From assembly GCA_963383645.1 (NCBI GenBank), contig OY726569.1, positions 33,629,592-33,693,591 of the forward strand: DNA of 64,000 nt, in the 5' to 3' direction. This DNA comes from Muscardinus avellanarius (taxonomy: Eukaryota; Chordata; Mammalia; Rodentia; Gliridae). The notes below the pieces were generated by a model. It was not told the origin of the DNA and did not search any database. It saw only the letters and a list, made by a program, of their open reading frames with translations. Positions 1-13,574 of this stretch are shown here, in pieces; positions within the stretch are counted from its first letter, which is position 1; each line of letters opens with the position of its first letter. The translations under genes and the position numbers were made by a program.

Positions 1-371
1 CCACTGGCCCAAGGCTGGGTACCTTAGGCCAACTGCCAAAAGACTTGACTCAGTTCACACAAAGTTCAGACAGCTGTTCTCATAAAAGCAGGTGAGCCTA
101 GGCACCCCTCTGAGGTCTCATCCATGGAGTGGACACACTGCTTGGACCAATCCTGTTCCAACCAGGACCCCAGGGACTGCTAACAGGACCTCTCAGTCGG
201 CTCAGTGTGTAGTTCTTGCTGGCCCAATGGTGTGTGGAGCTCTCGCTTGTGATTTTGCTTGACTCTGTGCCTTCAGTTTGTTTTTAATATTGAAGAAGTA
301 TAGTTTTCTTGTGTCTTGATTAGTGTTTCTGTTCATTGTTATTAAACTGTCTTGTGCCTTTGCTCACACAG
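1..371 (+). repeat. Possible LTR fragment cut by the window edge
   Basis: This stretch is more C+G-rich than the DNA to its right. It has an ATTAAA-type polyadenylation-like signal near 343 followed by a T/G-rich stretch and a terminal CACACA near 371, which is how a retroviral LTR often ends. The left end lies outside the window, so no TG start or paired LTR can be checked. The assignment is an inference; it could also be unique sequence. Confidence 0.25.
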
Positions 372-514
372 GAGTGGTTTCACTCCTTAAGCAAAACAAT
401 CTCTAAGGTAATGCAATCTCTAAGGCACTGCAGACTGCAATCCTTGTTACCTAAGGACACAGAACTGTGGTATCTATGCTCATAGCTAATATTATAGTTT
501 AACAATGTGATTTT

Positions 515-729
515 AGGCCAAGTGTGGTGGTGCATGCTTGTAATTTCAGCATTTGGGAGACTGAGACAGGAGGATTGTGGTTTGCAGCCAGCCTCAGCTA
601 CATAGTGAGGTCCTTTGCAACTCAGTGAGACCCTGTTTCAAAATAAAGAATAAAAAATAGAGCTGTGGTTATAGCTCGGAGGTATGGGATTCATCCTCAG
701 TACTGCAAACAAACAAACAAACAAACAAA
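515..729 (+). mobile_element. B1-dID SINE
   Basis: A 7SL/B1-like left arm (GGCCAAGTGTGGTGG start, TTGGGAGACTGAGACAGGAGG core) is followed by a FAM-like joint (CAAAATAAAGAATAAAAAATAG) and an ID-like right arm with tRNA-type box A (TAGCTCGGAGGTA). It ends in an AAAC-rich tail. The B1 and ID parts together define the dimeric B1-dID family. Divergence is moderate, so it is not among the youngest copies here. Confidence 0.85.
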
Positions 730-3700
730 AAGTGATTTCAGAAAAGATCCTCAACCTCTCTGATCCTAAAGGTTATTATGCTATCTTTTACAGGATTCTT
801 AACGCTATCCTTCACAGGAATTTTATGAGTAATGAAATGAGAGTTTTATACATAAAGCACATGGTTAAGAGTCGGTGGTAACTAGCTGTTATCATTAACA
901 GTAGTAGTAGTACTGCAAGGTCAGAAAAAAGTCATAATGCCCTTTTCATCTCTAAACTCATCTTTTTTATAATGCTTTCCACTTGATAGGCCCAGTGCAA
1001 GATGGCCATATCCAGAGGCTCTTAAATTTTAATCACTGCTGATGAATTATATAGTGCAGGCGCTGCTCTGAAGGCAGCCTTTGGAATGGAGACTAAACTT
1101 TCACTAGTGGTTGGAAGTGGATAAATTAATTTATCTTTTCATCTCGGGTGAGCCCTTGGAGGAAATCATTATCATAAAACATTGTAAATCTATAGACTTG
1201 GCAGCTTTTGCCCTGCAGAGTCTCGGGACTTGAGTAAATATGGAGATTTAGAGATTTACTGTCTTTTCCTTTGAAGAGGTGATTTCCCTTGGTAGGGAAA
1301 GATGGACATGGCAATAGAAAAAAAAAAAATCTTCTTTTAACTTTGAACCTGAACTAGCTTTGAAATACATATATCTTTTTTACCAGGCTAGCTTTCATAG
1401 CTGCAAAGCTACTTTTATTAAATTACAATATTAAACTTTAGAGCAAAGATGAGCTGAGGGAAAAGATCTTACTCAATATATGCACCCATCATGAATCAAC
1501 ATTAAAGACTGTGAATCATTATCAACATTTCCTCTGAGGCCTGATGAGACAGGGAAACATCATTAGTATACATTGTCAAGCCAAGAAATTGAAAATGGGA
1601 AGCAAAAATAACCATTTGCCCTGAAAGCTAAAGGTTGCTCTATTTTAAAAGAAGAAAAAAAAAGTTCTTAAGAATATGTTTTGACTAAGATTCTGACAAT
1701 AATTACCAGGATCTTTAAATATATCATGAAGTATACACAATTAAAGTTAATATGCATTTTTATGTCTATATAGGGATCCCTTAATTCAATAAAATCATTT
1801 TATGAATATTTTGTAGAATACCTAAAGGCAGACAGTTATTTGCCTGAGAGTTTGAATCCTTAAAGTTAAGATAGATATTTTCCACCTGAAACCAATTATG
1901 CAGGATAGTGTATAATGAAATGCCATGCAAACTCAATGGAATTATGTAAACAGAACAAAAGGACACAAAGGAAAGTAATTTTTAGAAGCCATATGCTGAG
2001 TACTCAGAAATGGAAAATCTTGAGACATAGGATAGGTATAAGTGTGTGTGTGTGTGGGGGGGTTGAGAGATACAGGCAGAAATAGAGAAGGAATGAGAAT
2101 CTATGTGTCTGATCATCTTCCAAACTCTTAGATCTTATTGCTACTGAGCAGACAAAGGCCAAGCCACCTTCTCCACCTTCTTGTGGCAAGTGACCATCCC
2201 CTTTCTTTGGTCCTCTTTTTTATTAATATCATTAGAAAAAATTACTTTAAAATTGGCTTAAATATGTAGAATCATTTGGTTTTTGGCATGGGTAAGATAA
2301 CACAGAAATAGGGAAATATAAGATGAAAGAGAAAGAATGAGAGAGAGATAATGAGAGAGAAATACCAAATGAATAGATAATCTAATTTCCAATGATATAT
2401 ATAGTGACAGATATGAAGAACACAGGCTAGTTAGTACAAGTCTTGCGTTTTCCATAAACTACATCATTTATTTCATTTATTGCTATTTGATGAGTTCAGT
2501 TGTAGAGAAGGATTAGCAGGACCTTGGGCCTGGAGTTTCCTGCCTTCCATGGGATTCCGACTCCTCGCAGCAGAGCCTTCTCTCCAGGTATCTGCGATGG
2601 CTGTAGCACCTTCTCACTGCAGCTGTTCTTACCGACCCTGGTGCTAGCTGTGTTTATTCTCAAAATTCCTAGGAAATGGAAATTTTGCTGTGTCTTCTGA
2701 AGCTCTCTCTGGTATGAATTTAATTTAGCAAGTGCATGGTCATGATTAAAGTAGTCATTTTTTACAATTATAAAGCCAGTGAATAGGTGTGCAAAATGTG
2801 ACAATCCTATTTGACTTTCTCCATGTTACTTTCACTCCTTTTTTTTAATCCTGTACTTTGACAACTTATTTCAGCTACAGCATAGGAGAAAAAAAATAAA
2901 TTCAATCCTCAAGAAAGAGCACAATGCCACTGTGAAAAATAGCAGTCACTTTATACAAATATTCTGGTTCTGTGAAGTTTGAAAAATATGTTCTTAATAC
3001 TCTGAATACAAATACATCCACATCACCATGATTAAGAGCATAGTCTCTGTGTTTTGTGATATTTAGAGAAACAGAGAAACAGGAAAGAGTTAATTTTTGT
3101 ACAAACTTATCATCAAAATAAGCATGTTTTATAGAACTCTCCTCTTGTTAAAGTAGTTGTAAGATTTAAAATCTCAATAATTCTGTGCATTTTTTTTGCT
3201 GTGATGTTAATATGGAGTATTTTTTACTAAAGTGGATATTGGAAAACTGTAGACTTTAGGAGCAAATGCATTTATCATTTGAATGCAGATAGTTTATAAT
3301 ACTCCAAGAAGAAATCAATTGAGCTGTTGTAAATAATATATTTATGAAAATTTAAAATTCACTTATGAAATAATTTCAATATCTATCATAAGCAAAATAT
3401 TAGAAAGCAACCATTCGAAGCATGAAGATGATCTTCTTTAGTATCTTAAAACTTTTTAGCAATAAGAAAAATACTGCATTGAACACCATAAATATATCTT
3501 CTCACCAAGAAATTCTAACCTGAAAATTGTAAAATAAGCCATTTATTTTTCACTATGAAACCCAGAAATATATCTTAACTAGGCACTTAGGGCCCAAAGA
3601 TGGGAACTGGATTACCTCCTTGGGCTAACTTCTTGGCTTTCTGGATCTCATCTAATGAAGTCCTTTATGTTAGTTGTGACTTTGGAAAGACCATCATTCC

Positions 3701-4060
3701 ATTTAGATTTCAGTGTGGGACAAAGAAACAACATCCTAGTAAAACAATAATAGCTTATCTTTTCTAGAATATGCTTTAAATCTATGTTTGTTTATATTTG
3801 TATAAGTAAACAAAGGTTAAAAGACACATACAGTCTGGTGTCAAGCAATGTTGAGGACTGGCTGTGTCAGGAAAGTGGGGATTAAGGAGAAGCAGGGGGC
3901 AAATAGAATATAGATTTCCTAAACTAATCTTTACATTATATGATTACATATAATGCTAAGTAATTCCTTCTCAAGAAAAGTATAAACAACATTAAAAATT
4001 CTTTAAAGTGCCAATTTAAGGGGTTTCAATCACTATTTAAAAAGCACGTTTTTCTCTTAT
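730..4060. other. Gene-free A+T-rich interval
   Basis: No exon-like ORF, RNA gene or clear young repeat is visible. There is a short GT run with a G7 tract at 2041-2064 and purine-rich GA-biased sequence at 2330-2365. Short open frames here are chance frames without codon structure. Confidence 0.5.
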
Positions 4061-4115
4061 TTTCTTTTTGGTACTGGGGATTGAACCCAGGGGGGTTCTA
4101 TCTGTGAACTATACT
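4061..4115 (-). mobile_element. Truncated B1-dID SINE (ID end only)
   Basis: On the minus strand only the 3' ID-like arm is present, read on the plus strand as GGTACTGGGGATTGAACCC after a short T-run. The B1 arm is missing, so this is a 5'-truncated insertion or a remnant. Confidence 0.6.
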
Positions 4116-5340
4116 AACATTCTTTTCTCTGCCTTCTGCTCCTCCATCTTCTATGTTTTTTTCTCCTTGCCTCCTCATAGACTTTTTTTTTTTGTCAAGT
4201 TTATAAATAGTCACTTTTATGAAACATTAATGTGTTAAACAGAAGAAAGAAAGCTATCAAGATCAAAACATAGATAAAGACGTCTACATAGGATTTAGTC
4301 CCCATGCCTCTATTCCCATCTATTTGGTCTGGTTCGGCAATACAAAGAACCATAGCATTTTGTAAAATTCACTTTGAATTCAGTATCCCTAACTAAAAGA
4401 AAAATTGTAGCAACAGTAGAATTTCACTTGCCACATCAGTCTTGTGATTTATTTTAACAGTAAAGTTTCCTACCTACAAATGTAAATAATTCCACTAAGG
4501 TTATGGTAAATTATTCCCACTATATCTTTATCTATAAAATTTCAATCTGTCTTCATGACTCATACTAAATGTTCCATATCATCTTCTTAGTGAAGAAAAG
4601 GTAGAACTTGAATTTCTGAATAATGTTGTTCAAAAAATAGTATAATAAACATGTTACTTTTTCCCAAGTAAGAGAAAATGCTCTGAAAATGATGTGATCA
4701 TGCTTCAGTAAGCAGATTTATTCAATGTCTTATCAGAACACTTACTTGTTTGTAAAAAAAAGAAGCTCTCTGCCTGACAAAATGCAAAAGATGTTGAAAT
4801 GTAGATGATGTGTCCATACTTTTTGGACACATTGAAATCAGTAGTCTAGTTACACAGGTTTATAGGTGAGACTAAACAAATCAACTTCAAGTTATCAGTA
4901 ATCAAGTTTAAAGTTGGTTACCATGTTGTTTGTTGTTAAAACCACATGAAACTAAGGAGAATGAAGAATCCATATAAGGAAAATGGAGAGACACAACTAA
5001 TATCCCCGGTGATGCCCCCTCATGTACTGACTTGTTCTAATATATATATTCATTTCAATTACAAATGTAATACAAGTTTACTTAAGAAAATTTGAACAAC
5101 ATGGGAAAGCACCACGGAGGTACCAAGAACCTCTTACCATATTATTCTCAGAGACAACACTTTGTTAACAGTTACACTTTGGTATGTTTGTTGAAAATTT
5201 TTTGTTTCTTATTTTTACATAAAATAAAAATTTCAATTTAAATAAAAACATTTGAAATCTATATTGTGGCACATTGTTTTGTAGATTCTTGCCTAATTAA
5301 ATCAGTAATATTTTCCTATATCATTAAATTGTTTTTACAT
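4116..5340. other. Gene-free A+T-rich interval
   Basis: I see no recognisable gene or young repeat. The short T10 run near 4184 lacks an adjoining SINE body. Confidence 0.45.
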
Positions 5341-5553
5341 GTTTTTTTTTTTTGTATTGGTATTAAACCCAGTGTCATTTTACTTTTGAGCTATAGCCCA
5401 GACCCTTAGATCTTTTTTATTGTTTATTTTGAAACAGGTCTTTCTAAGTTGCTGAGGTTCTAAGTTGTTGCTGAGGCTGACTTAAAACCTGAAATCTTTT
5501 TGTCTCAGCCTCCCCAAGTACTGAAATTACAGGTGTGCATCACCACACCCAGC
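5341..5553 (-). mobile_element. B1-dID SINE
   Basis: Minus-strand copy: T-run first, then the inverted ID arm, the TTTGAAACAGG joint and the inverted B1 arm ending CACCACACCCAGCC. It is well diverged and carries a small internal duplication (AAGTTGCTGAGGTT then AAGTTGTTGCTGAGG). Confidence 0.8.
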
Positions 5554-5621
5554 CCTACAATTTTTAAACAGCTCTATTTTATCCCATGATATCATAACTT
5601 ATTTAACTATCAAACTATTAT

Positions 5622-5850
5622 TAGGCTGGGTCTGGTGGCACATCCTTGTAATCCCAGCATTTGGGAGGCTTAAATAGGAGGATCACAGTTTGTGGATAGC
5701 CTCAGCTACTTTTTATTTTTTTACAACCACTTTGCAACTTAGTGAGACCCTGTTTCAAAATAATGAATAAAAAAATAGGGCTAGAGGTATATCTCGGAGG
5801 TAGAATGCCCCTGGGTTTCATCCCCAGTGCCACAAAAAAAAAAAAGAAAA
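5622..5850 (+). mobile_element. B1-dID SINE
   Basis: Plus-strand copy with complete B1 arm, FAM-like joint, ID arm (GGTAGAATGCCCCTGGG) and A-tail. A small T-rich insertion (TTTTTATTTTTTT) lies in the B1 arm near 5710. It sits head-to-head about 70 bp from the previous copy, so the two could pair in a transcript. Confidence 0.85.
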
Positions 5851-6314
5851 GACTATTATTAGGTGTTGAGGTTGTTCTCTATTTCACTATTATAAAATGT
5901 GCTTGATGAATATCGCTATACATAGATCATGGAATACATCTCTGATTATTTTCTTATGAATAAGTGTTAGAAATCTTCTGTAAACTATCTAAGAAAGAAT
6001 TTCTCAGCTAATTTTTTGAGTTCTCTTTTCGTTTTGTGAAGATGACCTTCATCATATTTTATGACTTTCAAAATAATTTTATACTTTGTTCTCAAATTTA
6101 TGATTCTAAGAGTAATGAATTTATCTGACTTTCAATATTCTCTATTACATTCTCACCATAAGTATTCTAAGAATGAAATTTACTGAAAATATTTTAGAGT
6201 ACTATCTAGAGATGGTTTAGGAGAGTAAATACATTTTATGAAATAGTGATTTGGGTTGTTAAATTTTGATTGACCTTATTGTTTTCGAACTATTCTTTGG
6301 CAGGCTTTATTACA

Positions 6315-6522
6315 TTTTTTTTGTAGTACTGGAGATGGAACTCAGGGGGATTCTACCTCAGAACTATATCCACAGCCCTATTTTTATTCTTTACTTTGAA
6401 ACAGAGTTTCACTGAGTTGCAGAGGGCCTCACTAAATAGCTTAGGCTGGCTGCGAACTGTGATCCTCCTGTCTCAGCCTCCCAAATGCTGGGATTACAAG
6501 TGTGCTCCACCAAGCCTGGCTT
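6315..6522 (-). mobile_element. B1-dID SINE
   Basis: Minus-strand full-length copy: T-run, inverted ID arm, TTTGAAACAGAG joint and inverted B1 arm ending CCACCAAGCCTGGC. Typical of the older subfamily that keeps the GCAGAGGGCCTCACTAAATAGC segment. Confidence 0.85.
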
Positions 6523-8013
6523 AGGCTTTATGACATTTAGTATGTTGAAAACAAAATTAACTGAAAATTAAGAATAATCCTAATAATATTCTGAAATAAA
6601 TCCCTGATGATATCTCATCTAGAGAATAAGTACAAGGAGCTATTAGAAGATTTTAAAAAATCATAGCCATGATGAATATAATTCTAAAACACTTTTTAAA
6701 AATATATGACAAATAAATTTTAAAAATACAAAGAAAAGCATGTAAAAATACAATGCCCATGCTCAGTCCACAAGATCCATAGCTGATGAATGATAAGGAA
6801 ACTATGGAAAAGCTGAAAAAGCTCCCTGAAAAAAAAAGGAGACTATGGTAAAGCTGGGCCATGATAAATGAAAAGAGAATTTTCCAGAGTTGAAGTTATA
6901 AATCTTTGGATTGAAGGATCTCACCAAAGGCCCAGAAAATTGAATTAAAATAGTCTCACCTTGGATTCTTTATTATTAAACTTTAGAGTATTCCAAATAA
7001 GGAGATCTAAGAACATCTACTGAGAAACAAAAAGCAATGGAGAAGTTGATCCACATCATTGTGGTTTCAGTAGCTTCAGAGTGCACTGAAGACATTGCAG
7101 TAATTCCATCAAAACTGTGAGAGGAGAACCATTTTTAATATGGAATTTTATCATTCATTTACCGTGATGTAGAGTAGAGAGATCTAGCAGTGCAATGATT
7201 TGAGAAGTTTACCTTTTATCTCTTTTAATCTAAGGTATGGAGTACTTTGTAAAAGTACTACCACAAAGGAGACACATGCTAAGAAGAGAAATCCACATCA
7301 TTAGGGGCAGAGATGTTAACTTAAAAAACAGGAGGAAAAGTTGTACTATAACCAACATCATGGAAAGTAGGGGGTGAGGCAGATCCATGTAGTTTGAGAA
7401 ACCTGCCTCCAATGTGTTGAAAGACATTTTCCAAAAAGCAAGAATTATATGAAGAGAATATAAAAATGGGGGCACTTGGAAAGATACACTAAAAGATTGG
7501 AGTAATAGTGGTGGTCTTAATTTATAATATGGGGATTATTTTCTTCTCAGAGAAAAAACAAGGGAAGAGTTAAGTCAAAGTCATGCTAATATGAATCTAA
7601 CTGCTAAATATTTGGCAGAGAGAAGAAAATGGGCACTATAAAGAAGTTAAATTTTATTTTATATTTTAAGAAATCAAAAATGTCATTTATGTTACTTAAA
7701 ATACAAATTACTTCAATACTGAAGGCTATTAAGAAAAAAGCTTACATTAGCAAAGTAGGCTTCTTTGGCTCTATAATGAACATGTATTGAGATGCAATTA
7801 AATAGAACAATTATCCTAGAGTATTGTGAATGCACAAATTAATAAATAAAATGGAGGAAAAAGCATCAGATTAAAAAAAACATGTTTTTTTCATTGAACA
7901 AATGAAATATAGACTGAGTCAAGTTTGGTGACAAAGAGAAGGAGAAGGAGCTTTAAATACAACTATTTGGTAAGGTATTACAGAGAGAAAGGAATATCAA
8001 AGAGTAAATGTGG
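6523..8013. other. Gene-free A+T-rich interval
   Basis: No gene or clearly classifiable repeat is visible. Minus-strand open frames of 69 and 81 codons near 6653-6862 and 7230-7475 have no homology I recognise and A+T-biased composition, so I do not call them. Confidence 0.45.
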
Positions 8014-8164
8014 AAGCTGGGTGTGGTGGTGCAAACCTGTAATCTTGGGAAGCAAGACTGGAGGATTCCAGGTTCAAGGCCAGCCTCAACAACTTAAGGG
8101 GACCATGTTTTAGAATAGAAAATAAAAATGTCCAGGAGTAAAGCTCAGCAGTAGAACCCCCAGG

Positions 8165-8165
<1 letters not shown>
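8014..8165 (+). mobile_element. B1-dID SINE with an (AC)n tail
   Basis: Plus-strand copy, GCTGGGTGTGGTGGTGC start, shortened joint, ID arm with AAGCTCAGCAGTAGAACCCC. The normal A-tail has been replaced by the adjoining AC microsatellite, a common fate of SINE tails. Confidence 0.75.

Positions 8166-8208
<43 letters not shown>
8166..8208. repeat. (AC)n microsatellite
   Basis: About 21 uninterrupted AC units directly after the SINE. Likely length-polymorphic. Confidence 0.95.
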
Positions 8209-8210
<2 letters not shown>

Positions 8211-8659
8211 AGATCTTTTCAGAGACTATGGTCCTATTGGATAAAAACATTGAAGTACAGCTAAAAACAACTACTTCAAGCAGATATTCTCTTACCAAAA
8301 ATGTATCAAATAAGTACTTTTCATTAGGATATATAAGCCTATTCATTATAATCAGTTCTATATTCAGATAGAAAGTTCAGAATAACAATTTTTTGAATAT
8401 TATAACAATTCATTGAACACTAAGATACTAAGAATTAAAAAAATAAGGCCTGATTCATTTCCCTTTTAATAAGAATAAGTAAAACACCCATCAAATGTTG
8501 TTGCAAAAGACTTTAAAACTGAAAAAAGACAACATTTAGTTAATCTAGGTTTTCTAATTTTTGCTGAAAAACCCCTTTACTATAAGAAGCTATTTGAAAT
8601 GAATAAATAGTTGCTTTGTTCAGACATGAACAAATGACCACAAGTAAAGAATGTCCTCA

Positions 8660-8782
8660 AACCTGTGATCCTCCTGTCTCAGAGGAAAACTTAATTTTAT
8701 CTAACTAAGTTACGGAGGACTTCACAAAGTAGCTGAGCCTGTCCTCTAACCTGCCCTGAGATCCTCCAGTCTCAGAATAAAA
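8660..8782 (-). repeat. Degenerate duplicated B1-like segment
   Basis: Two nearby segments carry the inverted B1 core (GATCCTCCTGTCTCAG at 8667, GATCCTCCAGTCTCAG at 8760), each followed by a similar AAAACTTAATTTTA stretch, so the piece seems duplicated with a spacing of about 93 bp. Only a fragment of a SINE remains. Confidence 0.45.
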
Positions 8783-9182
8783 CTTAATTTTACCTTGAGA
8801 ATTTTTTTAAATAGTATTTTTGAATAGAGCTTGTGAAATGAACTATGGTAAACCAGGGAACATCCAATAGAAGGTTCTTCCAGCATTTGTGTCACAAAAA
8901 AAAAAATGTGTTTTTAGTATTTCTTGAAGAACATGATCATTACTTGAGGCATTAGGTTAACAATAAAACTTAAGTCTCCAATAGTTCAAGGACATATGTT
9001 AAGGCAAGCAGCTGCTAGTGTCAAGTTAAAAACAGCCTTGCAAATGTATAGCCAGACCTATTTTCTTTAAATTTAAAAATTTTATACTGTTCTGCTTGTT
9101 GCAAGAGCAGAGATATTTAACATATGTCTATGTTTCCTTGTAAACTTTTAGTGATTATGTTTTGTTTATTATTATAAAAATA

Positions 9183-9390
9183 CTATTTTTTGGAAATGGA
9201 ACCCAAGGACATTCCACCTCCTACCTATACCCCCAACCCTATTTTTTTTTTTTTACTTTTTAATTTGAAACAGGGTCTTCCTAAGTGTGAAGGGCCTCAC
9301 TAAGTAGCTGAGACTGTCGTCAAACCTGTGATCCTCCTGTCTCAACCTCCTAAATACTGGGATCATAAGCATGTACTTCCATGCCCAGCT
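9183..9390 (-). mobile_element. B1-dID SINE
   Basis: Minus-strand copy with diverged inverted ID arm, a second internal T-run near 9241, AATTTGAAACAGGGTCTTCC joint and inverted B1 arm ending in CCATGCCCAGCT. Confidence 0.8.
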
Positions 9391-9708
9391 TACAATAATA
9401 TTTTTTACAAGATTGAAAACAAACATCAAAGCATAGAAATAAAATCTCCATATCTTATATCAAAAGATAGTCACGATAAGAACAGTGGGATATGCATGCA
9501 TGGTTTCCTTTAAAATACTCAATTAACTTCTCACTAAGTTATTTTTTCTTTCATTTAAGACATTTTAGCAGTGCTCAGTAAAAAGGCCTGACAATTCTGC
9601 CTTTCTAAATTGATTTTCCAGATTTTCAGGAATATTGTCATTTCTGCATTCTTGCTGTGATCTGATAAGCCTCTTGTAGGAGAACATTTTCTGTTCTTGA
9701 TTTCTGAC

Positions 9709-9908
9709 TTTTTTTTTTTTTTTTGGTGGTACTGGGGTTCCTGAAAACCCTTCTACCTCCAGGTTACACTTCCCGACCTATTTTTTTATACGTTTTTATT
9801 TGGGAACAGGGTCTCTTAAGCAAGCACAGCTGGCTTCGAACCTGCGTGACCCTCCTGTCTCTACATCCCAATTGTGGTGATTACAAGTGTGCACCACCAA
9901 GCCTGGCT
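9709..9908 (-). mobile_element. B1-dID SINE, short palindrome-bearing subfamily
   Basis: Minus-strand copy of the shorter subfamily. After the T16 run it has GGTGGTACTGGGGTTCCTG, the GAACAGGGTCTCTTAAGC joint and GCTGGCTTCGAACCTGCG, but lacks the GGGCCTCACTAAGTAGC segment of the older copies. Slightly diverged from the youngest examples. Confidence 0.85.
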
Positions 9909-12900
9909 GATTTCTGACTTTTAATGTGGATATCTCATTCATTTCTCTGGTCTTTTTAACTTCAAGAGTATTTGAGGAAGCATGTTAGTTATAAATTTGG
10001 TAAATCTTTAAAGTAAAATTGTTTGCCAAAACTGTTATTTTTGCTATTAATATAAAATATTACATATAATAAAATCTGCAAAACACCACCTTCTCTTCTT
10101 TAGATTTACATAAGTCTCAACCTCAATCATTTTTGTTTTATGTGCAATCCCTCTGGTAGACAGTGGGTAAAAGATTCTCCTGTTCCATGTATGGTTTTTT
10201 CAGCTAATTAAACTACTCTTTCAAATATAACTTGAAATAGTAGCTTGCTGACTGACACCCTCGTGGCCTACAAGTATTTATACAGATTACTAAAATTCCA
10301 TTAAATTACATATGCTGGATTGAGAAAATCTATTTTAATAAATACTGAAAATATAACAAATTTAATTCAAATAATGCATACTTATTAATACTATTAATTT
10401 TCTATACTTTAAAAATCCCATATTTAGGCTGAGTTCTTTGAAAACTATTCAGCAAGTTTTATATGTATATTATGTCATAGTACTTCAAACCTTTCAAAAT
10501 GTATGCCAAGGTTTTACCTTGTTAAATCAATTTAAATTGATTTTGAAGTTAGAAAAGTGTACAAAGATTAAAAAACAAGCTGAAGGTCATAGATAAAATA
10601 ATGCAACTGTCATTTATTAATATTAATGAAACATTCTCAAAAATAATCATCATAGGCTCAGCTATGGTTCAATATCTGTATTATAAATCTAGAGAATAAA
10701 CCCATAATGTCATAAAGAAGTGATTAAATTCTAAGTTGTTGAAATCATCAATGAGGTTAAAATCAAAGTCCTCCAAGATTCCAAAGAAGAACATAGGCAA
10801 GAGGGAGAAAAAGAATATTTAAAATCTGATTATTTCTCTTCGCTTTACTGTAATGTATTAATTTGCAGTGAAAAGCCTGAATTTCAATGTGGGATCAGCT
10901 TCTAATTAACTAGATGACCTTGGATAATAAATATTATAATAATGTCTAATGATAATAGTAATAATTAAAATAAAAAATAGCACTTACAGAGTGTTTGGCC
11001 AGAAATTACATTAATAGTATCCATGCATTATCTCCCATAATTCTGCCTATAGTTTACTTAAAACTTTATCAACATTTTTTAGAAGAAGAAATCAGCTTAT
11101 AGAAAGTGAAGGTAACTTAGCTGTATACAACATCATAGTGATGGAACTAAAATTTAAATTTAGATTATATGACTTCTGTAACTTCACTTTTAACTTCGAC
11201 ATTATGCTACTACTTAGACACACATATTCTTTAAGAATAATTTCCTCATTTTTCAGTGAGAATTATAAATTAAAATGTGAAGAACTACTGCAAATACTCA
11301 GGTTTTCAATTAAACAATACTTAAAGAATGCCCGCTATAAGTATTAGACAAAATGCTGAGCCTAGTACCAACAGGACTCCTTACATTATGGAATCTATAG
11401 CATACTGAGAAATAATGATAAGAAAACAGGTATTTAAGATAATCATGATGAGGCACTTTTAGTAACGCTCCTTTTTCTCACTTCCCTATCCAAATATCAG
11501 CAATTTTCTTTGCTTTGATTTCTTATGTGGGGAAAAACATAGTATTTTAGTAAAATTAAAATTCAATTTGATGGAAGCAAAGGATATCATAGTAGATACA
11601 CTGAAAGTGAGAGAAATTTGCTAGGATGATAAGGAATTTTGCAGGACATATTGAAGACGTGGGGAATTATCCTTAAAGTTATGGAAATTCATTTGAAACT
11701 TTTAAGCATGAAAGGATATGGTAAATATGAAACAGCCTAATGACAATCTTCACAATGTTTGAGGTTACTTTAGATCAGTGGATTTTAACACAAGTTTTGC
11801 TATCTTTAGATATATATCTCTCATATAGTGTTTGTTTCATGTTTTCCCAATCATTATTTCTTTTCTTCAGTTGTAACTTCCTATTTTCTTATATAGTTAG
11901 GGCATAGATGCTATAGCTGCATAAATGTGATTCAAGAATGCAGTGCCTTACTAAAATGCAAGGTTTTATTCTCTTGCTTAGCTAAAAGTCTTGAGATACA
12001 CAGTGAAAGACAAAGCAGCTGCTCTTCTTGACCACTTAGTATAGTATCTGCTTTTGTTCTCATCATTTCTATAAAGAAAACTAGAGGAAGGGGCCAGGGA
12101 GGACCCCTTTCAGGCATAGGGTCCAGTGAGTGTGCAAATGCCATATCTTTTTATATCCCATTGGTTCAGTCTGGTCACACACTAACAAAAATGACAAATA
12201 CGTGTAGTATTTAGCAAGATGGCCAGTCACCTGGCTAAAACCAAGAAGAAGAAACTTCTTGCTCTGGACAATGTAAGTGATGAGAACCCAAATCACCCTT
12301 CCAAGCAAACTAATAACAACAACAAACAAAAAATATATGAGACAACAATTTTTAAGACATTGAACAGTTTTCTGAGACAAGAGGGACCCAATATACATAA
12401 ATGAAATATAGCGAGCCATTCAACTTCCCTATCTTACTTTCTTGACAGATTTAAGTTCATGGTGTAGGAAGGAGTGATACATCTAGTTTCAGATTGTTTC
12501 TTCTTTATTAGCTGCACCTCATTGCTTTGTCATTCCTGTTGCTTCAGGTTCATGGCGCCATGATGCAGCCTCAGAATTCCTGGCCCAGTGTGACACTTCC
12601 CTCCTACCTGAATTTTGCTGTTGTCATCACACATCTCACTTTTATGTATGGCTTAAATTCCATGATAAATTATGAATATTTTTTGTTTCAGTAGTCATTT
12701 ATTTTTTAAAAAGTTTAGTCAATAAGAAAAAAAAAACATATTTATCCAGATAACTTCCATTTATAGAGCTCTTCATTCCGTATTTCTACATGGCTGAATT
12801 TTGTTCTTGTTTTTCTCTCACCAGAAGAAAATGTCACCACTGTTGTGTAGATCTGCTAGGGATGTTTCAAACAGTATTTTACATTTGTTTGGAGGATATT

Positions 12901-13363
12901 TTTACCAAGTATAGAATTCAAGGTTGACAGCCTTTACTTTCACTCTTTTAAAGATGCTATTCCCTTGTCTTCTCGATTGTATATTTTCTCTGATAAATAA
13001 TCTTCATCTTTGTTTACTTTGTATATAGCATGTTATATCAAATACATAATTATGTTAAAGATGGCTATTTCCACAGGATGCTTTAAAGATTTTCTGTCAC
13101 TGTCTTTTGAGAAATTTGGTTATGTTGTGACTTGGAGTTGCATCCTAATGGTTCTTATGATAGAATCTTATTGAGATTCTTGTAGTATGTATGGGTTTGT
13201 CATTTTAATCATCTGAGGAATGATTTTAGCCATCATTTCTTCAAAAACACTTTTGATTTCTTTTTTCTGTCTCTGATATTTCCTAACATTTGAAAATATC
13301 AATTGCATCAGTATGAGGCTATTTGAAGCTATCGTATGATTCAATCTCAGTTGTATTCTCTTT

Positions 13364-13367
<4 letters not shown>
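9909..13367. other. Gene-free A+T-rich interval
   Basis: About 3.4 kb without a recognisable gene or young SINE. Several minus-strand open frames (for example 12081-12419) have no protein signature I know. Some of this may be very old L1 or DNA-transposon sequence that I cannot classify by eye. Confidence 0.4.

Positions 13368-13416
<49 letters not shown>
13368..13416. repeat. (CT)n microsatellite
   Basis: About 22 consecutive CT units ending in TTCTCTC. Homopurine-homopyrimidine tracts of this length can form triplex structures. Confidence 0.95.
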
Positions 13417-13574
13417 AGTCTAGTAAAGTTTTACTGCTGGATTACAGAGTTTACTTTTTTGTAGTATCTGATCTATTAATCCTGAGTATTTATTTTTAAA
13501 CATATTAAATACATATATAATAATTATTATAATATATCCGCACACAAATTCTAATGTTTGCTAGTGTTGAGTCA

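Noticed and set aside
1126..1314. Small minus-strand frame and other 60-80 codon frames in the first 15 kb
   Set aside because: Frames of this length are expected by chance in both strands; none has a domain, splice-site context or composition unlike its surroundings.
8110..8346. Frames rich in Cys-Val or Thr-His repeats (also 7997-8203 and 59120-59308)
   Set aside because: They are translations of AC microsatellites.
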